Of a stretch of DNA of 64,000 nt, positions 1 through 8,142 are shown in pieces. Origin of the DNA: Palsa-883 sp963847615 (GTDB taxonomy: Bacteria; Pseudomonadota; Alphaproteobacteria; Acetobacterales; Acetobacteraceae); the NCBI GenBank assembly GCA_963847615.1, contig CAWKAN010000010.1, positions 1-64,000 of the forward strand. The letters are read 5' to 3'. The first letter of the stretch is position 1; every line of letters starts with the position of its first letter. The notes below the pieces were generated by a model. That model saw nothing but the letters and a program-made list of their open reading frames with translations, did not search any database and was not told where the DNA came from. The translations under genes and the position numbers were made by a program.

Positions 1-26
1 GTTCGCCCGCCAGTTGCGCCGTTACG

Positions 27-779
27 TCACCGGTTGCGCAGCACCAGACGGGTCAGTGCGCCGAGTGCCAGGTTCAGGGCGATGCCGGCCAGCGACAGCA
101 GCACCAGGGCGGCGAACATGCGCGGCACCTGCAGCCGGTAGCCGGCCTCCAGGATGCGATACGCCAGACCCGAGGCGAATCCACCCGAGCCCGCAACGAA
201 CTCCGCCACCACCGCGCCGACCAGCGCCAGCCCGCCGGAGATGCGCAGCCCGGCGAGGAAGAACGGCAGCGCCGCCGGCAGGCGCAGCAGCCACAGGGTC
301 TTCGCGCGGCCGGCGCCATACAGGCGGAACAGATCGACCAGCTCCGCCGGTGCCGAGGCCAGGCCCGCGGCGGTGTTGGCGAACACCGGGAAGAACGCCA
401 CGATCGTTGCGCACACCACCAGGGCGGCGAACGGATTGCCGACCCAGACGATGATCAGCGGCGCGATGGCGACGATCGGCGTGACCTGCAGCACCACCGC
501 CCAGGGGTGGATGGCCGCGGCCAGCAGCCGGCTCGCGGCGATCGCCAGCGCCAGCAGCACGCCGATCACCGCCGCGACGATCAGCGCGGCGAAGGTCACG
601 GACAATGTTGACAGCAGTGACAACAGCAGTGTCGACGGGTCGGCGAGGAAGGCGCGGACGATCGCGATCGGTCCGGGCACCAGATAGGACGGCACGCCGG
701 TCAGCCGCACCGCCGCCTCCCACAGCGCCACCGCCAGCACCGCGAACAGTGCGGGGGCGTATCGCATGGCGCCTTTCAT
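27..779 (-). CDS. ABC transporter permease (NMT1/THI5-type importer)
   Basis: This is an inner-membrane permease of 250 residues with about six hydrophobic segments. The stretch around residues 150-200, with the order alanine-rich, GxxxAKTLW-like and LPAALPFFLAGLR, is the cytoplasmic EAA loop that contacts the ATPase. Such permeases belong to the family of riboflavin, thiamine-precursor, nitrate and sulfonate importers. Its ATG overlaps the stop of the upstream ATPase gene (ATGA), so the two are translationally coupled. It is the last gene of a minus-strand trio with the ATPase (776-1515) and the binding protein (1531-2559). The substrate cannot be read from the sequence. An aromatic or pyrimidine-like compound is only a family-level guess. 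Confidence 0.88.
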   Translation of the reverse strand: MKGAMRYAPALFAVLAVALWEAAVRLTGVPSYLVPGPIAIVRAFLADPSTLLLSLLSTLSVTFAALIVAAVIGVLLALAIAASRLLAAAIHPWAVVLQVTPIVAIAPLIIVWVGNPFAALVVCATIVAFFPVFANTAAGLASAPAELVDLFRLYGAGRAKTLWLLRLPAALPFFLAGLRISGGLALVGAVVAEFVAGSGGFASGLAYRILEAGYRLQVPRMFAALVLLSLAGIALNLALGALTRLVLRNR

Positions 780-1515
780 GCGGCGAGCGCGCCCTCCATC
801 GCGCGGGTGACCGCGGCGACCAGCGCGGCATAGGCGGGGTCGAGCCGCCGTTCCGGTCCGATGTGCAGGGTCGCGGCAAGCTCGGTCGCGATACGGCCCG
901 GGCGTGGCGTCATCAGCACGATGCGTTGCGCGAGGAACGCGGCCTCATAGATCGAATGCGTCACGAACACCACGGTGCAGCCCAGGCTCTGCCACAGCGC
1001 CAGCAGGTCGGCCTGCAAGCGGTGACGGGTGAATTCGTCGAGCGCGGCGAAGGGTTCGTCCATCAGCAACAGCCGCGGGCGGGTGACCAGCGCGCGGGCG
1101 ATCGAGACGCGCATGCGCATGCCGCCGGAAAGCTGCGCCGGGCGGGCGTGCTCGAATCCGGTCAGGCCGACGCGGTCAAGCACCGCGCCGATGTCCTCCG
1201 CCGCCCGGGCACGCGGCACCCCGCGCAGGCGCAGCGGCAGGTAGACATTGTCCGCGGTGCTGGCCCAGGGCAGCAGCGTGGCGTCCTGGAACACGAAGCC
1301 GATGCTGCCCGCGCCGGGTGCATGACCCTCCTGCCAGGTCAGCGTGCCGCTGTCCGGCTGGTCCAGCCCGGCGATCAGGCGCAGCAGCGTGGATTTGCCG
1401 CAGCCCGACGGGCCGAGCAGCGCCACGAAGTCGCCGGCGCCGATCGTCAGCGACACCTCGCGCAGCGCCTCCACCCGCCGGGGAAGCGCCGGCCGACCGC
1501 CTCGATGCGCAGCAT
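776..1515 (-). CDS. ABC transporter ATP-binding protein, apparent 1-base frameshift near the N-terminus
   Basis: This is the ATPase of the importer. It shows Walker A (GPSGCGKST), a Q-loop (FVFQDATLLPW), the signature LSGGMRMRVSIARAL, Walker B (LLLMDEPFAALDE) and an H-loop (VFVTHS). The ATG at 1515 gives MLRIEAVGRRFPGG, the usual start for the family, but it runs out of frame after about 14 codons. The run CCC at 1474-1476 appears one base short, and adding one C (a G on the coding strand) restores MLRIEAVGRRFPGGVEALREVSL. Without correction the gene would have to start at GTG 1474 and lose the first beta strand. I read this as a sequencing or assembly deletion. It lies 15 bp after the binding-protein gene. 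Confidence 0.85.
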
Positions 1516-1530
1516 CCTGGGCGGCGGCAC

Positions 1531-2559
1531 CTAGGGCGACTTGCGCAGGCCGACGCCGTGATCGACGAAGCGCAGCGTGTAGGCGCGGCGATAATCGATC
1601 CCCTTCGGATACATTCCGAGGTCGGAGGTGATACGGTAGAACGCCGCCCAGCGCGCATCGGTCATCGCGCCGATCCCCAGTTTCAGCGCGTCGCCGGACT
1701 GCACGATGCCGTGCGCCTGCATCACCGCGCGGCCGTACCGCAGCAGCGCGTCGGTCATTTCGGGGTTGTCCGCCTTGATCAGCTTGTTGGCCGGGCTCGG
1801 GTCGCCGTAGAGATAGGACTGCCAGCCCTCGATCGAGGCATCGATGAAGCGCTGCACCACGTCCGGCTTGTCGGCGATCAGTTTGGTGCTGGTGGTGATG
1901 ATGTTGGCGTAGCCCGGATAGCCGGCATCGGCGATCAGCAGCACCACCGGCTTGAACCCGGCCGCCTGCTCGATCGAGAACGGCTCGGAACCGAGATAGC
2001 CCTGCTGGATCGCGGCCTGGTCGGCGAGGAACGGCGCCAGGTTGAACGAATAGGTGCGGATCTGGCTGTCGCTGTAGCCGAACTTCGCCGCCAGGTAGCG
2101 CCACCAGCCGGCGCGGGTGTCGCCGCTGATCATGATCGGCTTGCCCTTCAACGCCGGGAAGCTGTCGCTGCCCATGCCGGGATGGGCGATCAGCACCGAG
2201 GGGTCCTTCTGGAAGATCGCCGCGATCGCAACGAACGGCAGCTTCTGCTGGGCGAACTCGATCGCCCGGCCGCCGCCCAGGTTGAAGTCCAGCCGCCCGG
2301 CCATCATGAGCTGCATCTGGTTCACCTGCGGCCCGCCCTGGCGGATGGTGACCTCCAACCCCTTTCGCGCATACAGCCCGGTGGCGAGCGCCTGATAATA
2401 GCCGCCGTATTCGGCCTCGGCCACCCAATCGATACCGAAACTGATGTGGTCCTGGGCGCGCACCGGCCGGCCCAGCGCGGCGACCAGGCCGAGCAGTGCG
2501 ATGCTGCCGCAGGCGGCAATCCGGCGTGCGATACCCTGGCGTGCGATACTTCCGCGCAT
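1531..2559 (-). CDS. ABC transporter substrate-binding protein, NMT1/THI5-like
   Basis: This is a periplasmic binding protein of 342 residues. The ATG at 2559 was chosen because it directly precedes a signal peptide: basic RQGIARRI, a hydrophobic stretch, then cleavage near PVRAQD. The mature part has the order typical of NMT1/THI5 proteins: FGIDWVAEAEYGGYYQAL, then KGLEVTIRQGGPQVNQMQL, then LDFNLGGGRAIEFA. These proteins bind small cyclic compounds such as thiamine pyrimidine precursors or sulfonates. It heads the operon with the ATPase and permease and is divergent from the DUF1491 gene, from which it is separated by 78 bp. No TPP-riboswitch-like structure was seen in that gap, so a thiamine role is unsupported. 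Confidence 0.86.
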   Translation of the reverse strand: MRGSIARQGIARRIAACGSIALLGLVAALGRPVRAQDHISFGIDWVAEAEYGGYYQALATGLYARKGLEVTIRQGGPQVNQMQLMMAGRLDFNLGGGRAIEFAQQKLPFVAIAAIFQKDPSVLIAHPGMGSDSFPALKGKPIMISGDTRAGWWRYLAAKFGYSDSQIRTYSFNLAPFLADQAAIQQGYLGSEPFSIEQAAGFKPVVLLIADAGYPGYANIITTSTKLIADKPDVVQRFIDASIEGWQSYLYGDPSPANKLIKADNPEMTDALLRYGRAVMQAHGIVQSGDALKLGIGAMTDARWAAFYRITSDLGMYPKGIDYRRAYTLRFVDHGVGLRKSP

Positions 2560-2637
2560 GGACGAACCCCTCGATGTGTGGGCGACAGCCGATCGAACGC
2601 GCATAATGACCGGCACAGCCGATGAGGAAAGAGGCAG

Positions 2638-2973
2638 ATGAGCGAGCCGCGGGTGAAGGCGGGGCTCTGGGTCGGCGCGGCGCTGCGGATGGCCAACCTC
2701 GCGGGTCGGCCGGGTGCCGTGCTGCACAAGGGCGACCCGGATGCCGGCGGCGTGCTGGCGGTGCTGCGCGGGCGCGCGGGGCTGTGCGTGCTTTCGCAGG
2801 TGCGCACCGCCGAGGGTGCGCTGGCCTGGATGCGGGCCACCGGCGCCGATCCGGTCGACCAGGGCACGGTGGACGCCTACGTGGCGCGCCAGCGGCGGAT
2901 CGATCCCGACCTCTGGGTGGTGGAGTTCGAGTCGCCGGACCTGCGGCCGCCGTTCGAGGCGCGGATCATGTAG
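2638..2973 (+). CDS. DUF1491 family protein
   Basis: This 111-residue protein begins with SEPRVKAGLWVGAALRMANL and matches the small alphaproteobacterial DUF1491 family as I remember it (for example the RQRRIDPDLWVVEFESPD block near residues 82-100). The family's function is unknown. Members are cytosolic and single-domain, with no signal peptide or membrane segment, as here. The ATG at 2638 has a purine-rich AAAGAGGCAG just upstream. It is divergent from the ABC operon and convergent with the aminotransferase gene, with a strong hairpin between their 3' ends. Confidence 0.75.
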   Translation: MSEPRVKAGLWVGAALRMANLAGRPGAVLHKGDPDAGGVLAVLRGRAGLCVLSQVRTAEGALAWMRATGADPVDQGTVDAYVARQRRIDPDLWVVEFESPDLRPPFEARIM

Positions 2974-2990
2974 TGGCGATGGGCAAAATT

Positions 2991-3090
2991 CTCCCCCTCC
3001 CCTTGAGGGAGGGGGCGGGGGGAGGGGGTGGTGCCAAGGTCGCACCAAAGGTCCCTGCCGCACCGCCCCCTCCCTCAAGAGGAGGGGGAG
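2991..3090. terminator. Long G/C-rich hairpin between convergent genes
   Basis: Arms of about 28 bases (2991-3018 and 3063-3090) are nearly perfect inverted copies built on CTCCCCCTCC and GGAGGGGGAG, with roughly 44 bases between them. Each arm contains its own smaller hairpin (CCCTCCCTCAAG type). The element sits between the convergent stops of the DUF1491 and aminotransferase genes. That position suggests a bidirectional transcription barrier, though there is no T-run. Similar G/C-rich sequence recurs at about 26412-26460. Confidence 0.5.
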
Positions 3091-3109
3091 CAGGATCTTG
3101 TCCCCGCCC

Positions 3110-4294
3110 TCAGCCGGCCAGAAAATCCATCGCCGCGTCGACGCCGCCCTTGCCGTGCGGCACGGCGTTGATGCGCAGCCCCATCTCGATCGCGCCCAGC
3201 GCGCCCAGCACCATGGGTTCGTTCAGGTCGCCCAGGTGGCCGATGCGGAACACCTTGCCGCGCAGCTTGCCCAGCCCGCCGCCGAGCGAGACGTTGAAGC
3301 GCTGCCGCACGGTGGCGCGCAGTGCCTCGGCGTCATGGCCCTCGGGCATCACGATAGCCGTTACCGAGTCGGAATAGCGGGTCGGGTTGGTGCAGAACAG
3401 TTGCGGGCCGTTGTTGCCGGCCCAGACCTTGACGCATCGCCGCACCGCCTCGGCCAACCGGGTGTGGCGGGCATAGACGTTGGGCAGCCCTTCGTCTTCC
3501 AGCAGGCGCAGCGATTCCTGCAGGCCGTAGAACACGTTCACCGGAATGGTGCCGATGAAGCTTTTCTGCGGCCGGCCCAGCATCAGCGTCCAGTCGAAGT
3601 AGTAGCGCGACAGCTTGGCCGAGGCATGCGCCGCCATCGCCTTGGGGGAGACGCCGGTGAAGCTCAGGCCGGTGGGCAGCATCAGGCCCTTCTGGCTGCC
3701 GCCGACGACCCCGTCGATCTGCCATTCGTCCATGCGGAAATCGAGCGAGCCGAGCGAGGAGATGGTGTCCGCCAGGAACAGCGCCGGGTGGGCGGTGTCG
3801 TCGATCGCGGCGCGCACCTCGGGCAGCGGGATATACAGGCCGGTCGCGGTTTCATTGTGCACGACGCAGACCGCCTTGATGACGTGCGCGGTATCGGCGG
3901 CGAGCGCCGCCCTGACCTGGGCGATGTCGACGCCGCGGCGCCAGTCGGCGGCGACGATGCGCGTCTCCAGGCCGAGCGCCTGGGCCATCCGCGCCCACTC
4001 GTCGGAGAAGTAGCCGGACTCCAGCAGCAGGATGGTGTTGCCGGGCGACAACAGGTTGGTCAGCGTCGCCTCCCACGAGGCGTGGCCGGAGCCGTTGTAC
4101 ATGAACACGTCGTGCCGGGTGCCAAGCACGCGCTTCACGCCGGCGAAGCCCGCGTCGTAGACCGGCACGAACTCCGCATCGTGGAAGTCGATGCTCGGCC
4201 GGTCGAGCGCGCGCAGCACCGAATCGGGGATGTTGGTCGGGCCGGGGTTGGCGAAGAAGTGCCGTCCGCGCGGCTTGGGTCGGGTGGTGCTCAT
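3110..4294 (-). CDS. Class V aminotransferase, serine-glyoxylate/alanine-glyoxylate type
   Basis: This is a PLP-dependent aminotransferase of 394 residues. The N-terminal block FFANPGPTNIPDSVLRAL, the YNGSGHASWEA segment binding the cofactor phosphate, the D in FLADTISSLGS, and the lysine in VVGGSQKGLMLP (the expected PLP Schiff base, about residue 200) identify the serine-glyoxylate/alanine-glyoxylate group. The usual reaction transfers an amino group to glyoxylate to give glycine, in photorespiratory, serine-cycle or glyoxylate metabolism. The ATG at 4294 was chosen because homologues start about ten residues before the FANPGPT block. The longer open frame upstream has no support. It has no operon partner. 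Confidence 0.85.
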   Translation of the reverse strand: MSTTRPKPRGRHFFANPGPTNIPDSVLRALDRPSIDFHDAEFVPVYDAGFAGVKRVLGTRHDVFMYNGSGHASWEATLTNLLSPGNTILLLESGYFSDEWARMAQALGLETRIVAADWRRGVDIAQVRAALAADTAHVIKAVCVVHNETATGLYIPLPEVRAAIDDTAHPALFLADTISSLGSLDFRMDEWQIDGVVGGSQKGLMLPTGLSFTGVSPKAMAAHASAKLSRYYFDWTLMLGRPQKSFIGTIPVNVFYGLQESLRLLEDEGLPNVYARHTRLAEAVRRCVKVWAGNNGPQLFCTNPTRYSDSVTAIVMPEGHDAEALRATVRQRFNVSLGGGLGKLRGKVFRIGHLGDLNEPMVLGALGAIEMGLRINAVPHGKGGVDAAMDFLAG

Positions 4295-4403
4295 GCGCTG
4301 GTCCTGCTGCGTGCCGCCGGGGCGGCGGGGTCGGCATCCATCGCCGAACAGGCTGGATTGTAAAGGCCCAAGTTTCGCGCCCCGGTCATGCGCGAGGTTG
4401 TGG

Positions 4404-4781
4404 TCATCGGGCTGTCGCCACCCGGCCGAGCGCCTTGTCGAGGGTGACGAGTTCCGCGCCAAGCTGCCGCGCCAGCCAGAGATAGCCCGCGTCATAGGCG
4501 GTGAGGCCGGTGTGCAGTGCCAGCCCAAGGGCGCCGGCGTGATCGACCGCGATCGCCTCGACGGCGAGCCGATCGCGCAGGTCGAACGCGGCGAGAAGCG
4601 CCTCGCGCTGGTCGGGGTGACGCCTGCACTTCATGACGCAAACGTTTGCCAGCTCGAAGGCGAGCAGGCTGGGCGCCACGAGCCGCGCGCCGTCGAGTTG
4701 GGCGGCCACAAGACCGGCCTCCGGTTCGCCGAACAGCAGCGCCGCGAGGGCCGAGGCGTCGACGACCTTAACGTCCGTCAC
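4404..4781 (-). CDS. PIN-domain toxin (VapC/FitB-like)
   Basis: This 125-residue PIN-domain RNase has all four acidic residues in place: D8 in VDASALAALLF, E43 in AFELANV, D97 in TAYDAGYLWLA and D115 in LVTLDKAL. Family members cleave RNA, often tRNA or rRNA, and are neutralised by a cognate antitoxin. The preceding gene (4768-5004) overlaps it by 14 bp and encodes a small ribbon-helix-helix protein, the classic toxin-antitoxin arrangement. The pair lies just outside the low-GC insertion at guaA. Targets are unknown. Confidence 0.85.
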   Translation of the reverse strand: MTDVKVVDASALAALLFGEPEAGLVAAQLDGARLVAPSLLAFELANVCVMKCRRHPDQREALLAAFDLRDRLAVEAIAVDHAGALGLALHTGLTAYDAGYLWLARQLGAELVTLDKALGRVATAR

Positions 4782-5004
4782 GGTCCGCGCGGATCAGATC
4801 GGCAGCCTCGCTCGGGGTCTGCACCCCAAGCCGACGGACTTCGGCCAGGATGTCGGACGCGGCGGCCGGTTGATCCTCCCGCGCGGCAGCCTCGATGATC
4901 ACCAGGAGTTCACCCTGCAGCGACCGGTGATGGCGTTCCGCTCGCTGCCGGAGTCGCTGCACGACGTGGTCCGGAGCGTTCTTGATCGAGAGATTTACCG
5001 GCAT
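4768..5004 (-). CDS. Ribbon-helix-helix antitoxin (FitA/VapB-like)
   Basis: This 78-residue protein starts PVNLSIKNAPDHVVQRLRQR, followed by a short beta strand and two helices (AERHHRSLQGELLVIIEAAA), the FitA/Arc pattern of DNA-binding antitoxins. The C-terminal half is acidic and likely wraps the toxin. It is first in the operon and overlaps the PIN toxin gene by 14 bp. Autoregulation of the promoter region just upstream (after 5004) is expected for the family but no operator was identified. Confidence 0.8.
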   Translation of the reverse strand: MPVNLSIKNAPDHVVQRLRQRAERHHRSLQGELLVIIEAAAREDQPAAASDILAEVRRLGVQTPSEAADLIRADRDGR

Positions 5005-5069
5005 GGTTCCATTTTAGCTCCAGGATGGATCCTGCTCTAGCACAGACCCGAGGGAAACGCACGCTGCGC

Positions 5070-5276
5070 GTTGGGCCGGCAGCAGTTCTCATTTTGGCCG
5101 GCCGACGCCATCCTCCGCTCTGCCCGGGCTTGACCCGAGCGCCGCCGCGTGCCCGGTCGATCTAAGATACGCGCGTCATTTCAAAGGCTTGTGCCGATAC
5201 GGATGCTCGGGTCAAGCCCGAGCATGACGTGGGGAAGGCGTCGTCTCGCAATAATGAGAACTGCTGTTGGGCCGGC
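5070..5276. mobile_element. MITE-like element (5081-5265) with 11-bp flanking direct repeats
   Basis: The ends AGCAGTTCTCAT (5081-5092) and ATGAGAACTGCT (5254-5265) are perfect 12-bp terminal inverted repeats. Complementarity continues imperfectly inward, including CGACGCC near the ends and the paired blocks around GGGCTTGACCCGAGC (5118-5140 and 5203-5225). Outside the ends, GTTGGGCCGGC occurs at 5070-5080 and again at 5266-5276, as expected for a target-site duplication. There is no transposase, so it would be non-autonomous. The inner ATGCTCGGGTCAAGCCCGAGCAT-type stem resembles dispersed hairpins common in alphaproteobacteria. Confidence 0.6.
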
Positions 5277-5423
5277 GGCCATCCGGGGGGCGATGGGCAA
5301 CCATGCACCAGAGTCAGAGTCGCCAGGGCGCACGCCCGAACGCGCGAACGTTCACGCCCGAGACGCCGTCAGGCCCCACATGACCGGTTCAAGCGCCCCA
5401 TCCGAAATGTCACGCCGGCGTCG

Positions 5424-5438
5424 CTACTCCCACTCAAT
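5424..5438. repeat. Distal att-like direct repeat (copy of guaA 3' end)
   Basis: CTACTCCCACTCAAT is identical to 8143-8157, the last five guaA codons on the minus strand (I-E-W-E-stop). The next codon here reads ACA instead of ACG, both threonine, so 17 of 18 bases match. No guaA sequence lies beyond it. It marks the far junction of the segment inserted at guaA. Confidence 0.65.
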
Positions 5439-5650
5439 TGTTACGCAGCCCCGTAAGGAGCTGTTTTAATTTGGAAAGCCGGTGAGGCCCCCCGAGTTTT
5501 CCCGCCACTGACACCGTCAAAAATTCGGGCTATTGATTTCATTGGAAAAATTCTTCGCTCCCCGAAAACCTCCTAACGCGTTCAATCGCCATCATTACGT
5601 CGCTTTCGGGCTCCCGGCCTGCAATTCGTTTAGCCCAGGAATTGTGGCAA

Positions 5651-5682
5651 GCGTCCGGTGAGCCACGTGGCTCACCGGACGC
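5651..5682. terminator. Perfect 32-bp palindrome downstream of the SGNH gene
   Basis: The half-site GCGTCCGGTGAGCCAC is followed directly by its exact reverse complement. It lies about 155 bp beyond the stop of the minus-strand SGNH gene and could form a very stable hairpin that ends that transcript. There is no T-run, so Rho-independent termination is not certain. A protein-binding dyad is the alternative. Confidence 0.4.
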
Positions 5683-5836
5683 CTCCTCCCAAACTGACGC
5701 GCGGCCTCACGCCCGCTCATGCCGTCGCCGCACGCGAGGCGAACCTTCCGATACAGTTCCACGGTGATAATGCTCCCGCCCTCCCAGTAGCCAGAGAGGG
5801 CTAAACTGGCAGAGTTTTACTCCGCCCGCGGCCGGA

Positions 5837-6679
5837 CTATCCCGCCGCTACCGTGGCAGAGTTTTCCACCGCCGTTCTCACTCTTTGTCCATCTTCAATC
5901 TCCAGTTGCGGTTCGTTGACCGCAGCCGGATGTCTCAAAAAACCGTGCCGCATCCCACGGTTGACATCTGTTTCCGGATGGACACTCAGAATGGCGAAGA
6001 AATTTCTCAGCCACATGGCCCCGAAAGTGTCGTTCATGTGACCTTTATCAATGTCGGGATGGATCTCATCATCGTCTCCATCGCCGACCGCCAGTCGTTT
6101 GGAGCCCTGGGAATATACGACGTCTGTACACCTGCCGCTGCCGATCGTTTCGATCGGCTGCGGCAGAAAACAAGCTCCCATCGGGTTGTAGACGACGTCA
6201 TTTATGAAGGCGATACCCTTAACGTAGCTTCCGACGTCGGGGTCCCGCGCGAACTTCGGTGCGGCTGGCAGCGGGGTATGCCCGACATAGATGGGCTTGC
6301 CGTAGATACCCGACAGATCCTTGAGAAGCCGGAAACTAAGCGAGTGATTCGTCGCATCCTCCGCGGCCTGTCGGAGAACTTTGCGCGTGAAGAACATGTT
6401 CTCATCGACGAAGAATGCGTTTGCCCCCAAACCGTAAATGAGAAACGCGTCGAATTCCTCGGTGTCAACGAATTCCCTGCCGCCGGAGGTGAATTTGATC
6501 GCCTTTTGCAACTCGGCAGTTCTTGGAACCCATCGCGTCCCTTCGAGCCGTAACTCCTTCAGCCCGTCCATGCGCTGCCCGAAGAAGACGATCTCCATGT
6601 CCGGGTACTCCGACTGCATGAGATCCCATCCTCTCTTTAACGAACCTATATGACTATCTCCGAGAACGCCGATCTTCAT
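5837..6679 (-). CDS. SGNH-hydrolase-like protein, unknown function
   Basis: This 280-residue protein opens with KIGVLGDSHIGSLKRGWDLM. GDSH at residues 6-9 is the block I serine motif of SGNH/GDSL esterases. No clean block V DxxH is visible, but HPDIDKGHMNDTFGAMWLRN near residues 207-226 (HxNxxFG-like) is typical of uncharacterised SGNH-like proteins paired with GSCFA genes. There is no signal peptide, so it is probably cytosolic. Its ATG overlaps the stop of the GSCFA gene (ATGA), so the two are co-translated. The lower GC and different codon use than the neighbours suggest acquisition. Acyl-ester modification of a surface glycan is a plausible but unproven role. Confidence 0.6.
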   Translation of the reverse strand: MKIGVLGDSHIGSLKRGWDLMQSEYPDMEIVFFGQRMDGLKELRLEGTRWVPRTAELQKAIKFTSGGREFVDTEEFDAFLIYGLGANAFFVDENMFFTRKVLRQAAEDATNHSLSFRLLKDLSGIYGKPIYVGHTPLPAAPKFARDPDVGSYVKGIAFINDVVYNPMGACFLPQPIETIGSGRCTDVVYSQGSKRLAVGDGDDDEIHPDIDKGHMNDTFGAMWLRNFFAILSVHPETDVNRGMRHGFLRHPAAVNEPQLEIEDGQRVRTAVENSATVAAG

Positions 6680-7725
6680 CGCGCACCTCCAAACGCGTCG
6701 AGGAGTTCCTCCTCGCAGACGTCATCTGCCTTTTTCGCGGGGACCGTGATCTTCGCTGAAGCCGTTTTGTATTCGCCGAACTTGGAGACAAGAGAGTCGA
6801 AAAAATGATCCATGACGAAATTGACGCCATACGAGCTGATGTTCCGTTGGTTTGGTTCAAAAAAACCCCCTCGAAATACAGGGCTGTTTATGATTTCATA
6901 GGATGGGAAATAGTCGATGAATGCGTTGTACCGGGCGACCTGACCGGCCACAGCTCTCAGCACAGATTTTGAATACATAGTTGCGACCATAACGTGTTCA
7001 CCTGACTTCGTTGCGGTAAGCGGAACCGGCGAAACCGTCAGGATGAAGCGAAGATTCTTGTTCAATTCGCGCATCATGGCAATGGCCTTCATTAGATTTA
7101 CCCGCACATTTTCGAAGTCCTGATTGACAAATCCATGGGACTCTTCATCAAATTCACCGGCCACTGTTCCCGGGCACATCGGGTACTCATATTTTTCCGT
7201 TTTGTTGAACCAGCTTTCGGTCAGCCCGAGGGTGAAAACGAAATACTGAGATTTCTCTATGCAAGCTCTGAAGGCTTCAATGGTCACTTCCCGTGAGCGG
7301 CGAAGTTCGTCCAGGGTCTCAAAACCCCCTGGCTCCACGGCAGGCCGGAACGGATCGAAATAGGCGCCTTCCGCCCCCCAATACTCGTCGGGCGGCTTTG
7401 ACTTGCCTAGAGCCCACGACGTCCACTGGCACAAGAGCGAAGTCGTGTAGATATTCCCCGTGCGGCAGGAAAAGACACTGTAGTTGAAAACTTTCGCCGA
7501 CTTTGACAGCCCGGAAGGGAGCTGTTCCGTAATCAGCCAGCTGAAACCCCGGCTCTTCAGCGCGTTGCCGACATGTTGCGCAAAACATGAGCCGAAAGTG
7601 GCGATGGGTGCCGATGGCATGATGCGAAACTTCGGCGACCACAATTCTTCGATCGCAAACATCGCCCGATCGGCGATCGCCGGCCGCCAAAACGCCTTCG
7701 AGGGAAGGTCTTTATAGGGGTTCAT
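6676..7725 (-). CDS. GSCFA domain protein
   Basis: This 349-residue protein carries the family-defining motif ATFGSCFAQHVGNAL at about residues 42-56, then the conserved blocks NYSVFSCRTGNIYTT, FVFTLGLTESW and LRFILTVSPVPL. GSCFA proteins are distant relatives of SGNH hydrolases, with the serine in the GSC motif. Experimental functions are scarce, but they occur in polysaccharide and capsule loci. It is the first gene of a two-gene minus-strand operon with the SGNH-like gene, in a low-GC segment. The ATG at 7725 follows an AT-rich region with a possible -10 (TAATTT) about 14 bases upstream. Catalysis is inferred from family only. Confidence 0.75.
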   Translation of the reverse strand: MNPYKDLPSKAFWRPAIADRAMFAIEELWSPKFRIMPSAPIATFGSCFAQHVGNALKSRGFSWLITEQLPSGLSKSAKVFNYSVFSCRTGNIYTTSLLCQWTSWALGKSKPPDEYWGAEGAYFDPFRPAVEPGGFETLDELRRSREVTIEAFRACIEKSQYFVFTLGLTESWFNKTEKYEYPMCPGTVAGEFDEESHGFVNQDFENVRVNLMKAIAMMRELNKNLRFILTVSPVPLTATKSGEHVMVATMYSKSVLRAVAGQVARYNAFIDYFPSYEIINSPVFRGGFFEPNQRNISSYGVNFVMDHFFDSLVSKFGEYKTASAKITVPAKKADDVCEEELLDAFGGAR

Positions 7726-8142
7726 CGTCGCAGTCCTAAATTATGAAGTGGGCACCTGTAACTCCAATAACGCAAATAGGACGGTTCTAGCCACCGGGGG
7801 GTTCCCGCTCTCTTTGGGAATCCGCCGAACCGGCCCTGCTGGGTCGGGAAGTTACGCGGCGGCGGTTTGCCGTTCAAGCACCGATTTGACGGTGTGTCTG
7901 GCGGCGTGAGCGGTCAGGGCGGCCTTGAGGATTGGCAATTGGCGATGGGCCTTGAGACGGCAAATGTCTTGCCTTGGCGGGCCGCTTTGAGACCCGGCCG
8001 CAGAAAAAGCTGCGCAAATCTAATTGCTTGGCAAAGCCGTCGGTCAACTGACGATATAGGGTGGATCATCAATGGGAGAGACCATAGCCATTGCTCTTTC
8101 AGCTATAATTTACAGTATACTTCGCCACATTACGCTAATCCC
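7726..8142. other. AT-rich gap between the GSCFA gene and guaA
   Basis: No gene is recognised. The left part holds the probable promoter of the minus-strand GSCFA operon. Minus strand 8022-7852 is open without a start codon and ends in a basic, helical tail (LKAHRQLPILKAAL) with a TAA stop. It looks like the C-terminal scrap of a lost gene, possibly a transposase, but I cannot identify it. The last 80 bases next to guaA are the most AT-rich of the window. Confidence 0.45.

Larger units (their letters stand above)
5005..5836. other. Gene-free stretch: MITE-like element, guaA-end duplicate and a hairpin
   Basis: I see no credible protein gene here. The left part is a 185-bp hairpin element with terminal inverted repeats and flanking direct repeats (5070-5276). 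At 5424-5438 lies an exact copy of the last 15 bases of guaA. From there to 5836 the DNA becomes clearly richer in A and T and contains a perfect 32-bp palindrome at 5651-5682, downstream of the minus-strand GSCFA/SGNH pair. Confidence 0.6.

Noticed and set aside
2560..2637. A TPP riboswitch upstream of the THI5-like binding protein.
   Set aside because: The 78-bp gap is too short and lacks the conserved CUGAGA and ACCUGA-type cores.
7852..8022. A possible integrase or transposase C-terminus on the minus strand beside the guaA island.
   Set aside because: The basic helical tail (LKAHRQLPILKAAL) could be a scrap of one, but there is no start codon or catalytic motif, and I cannot match it to a family.
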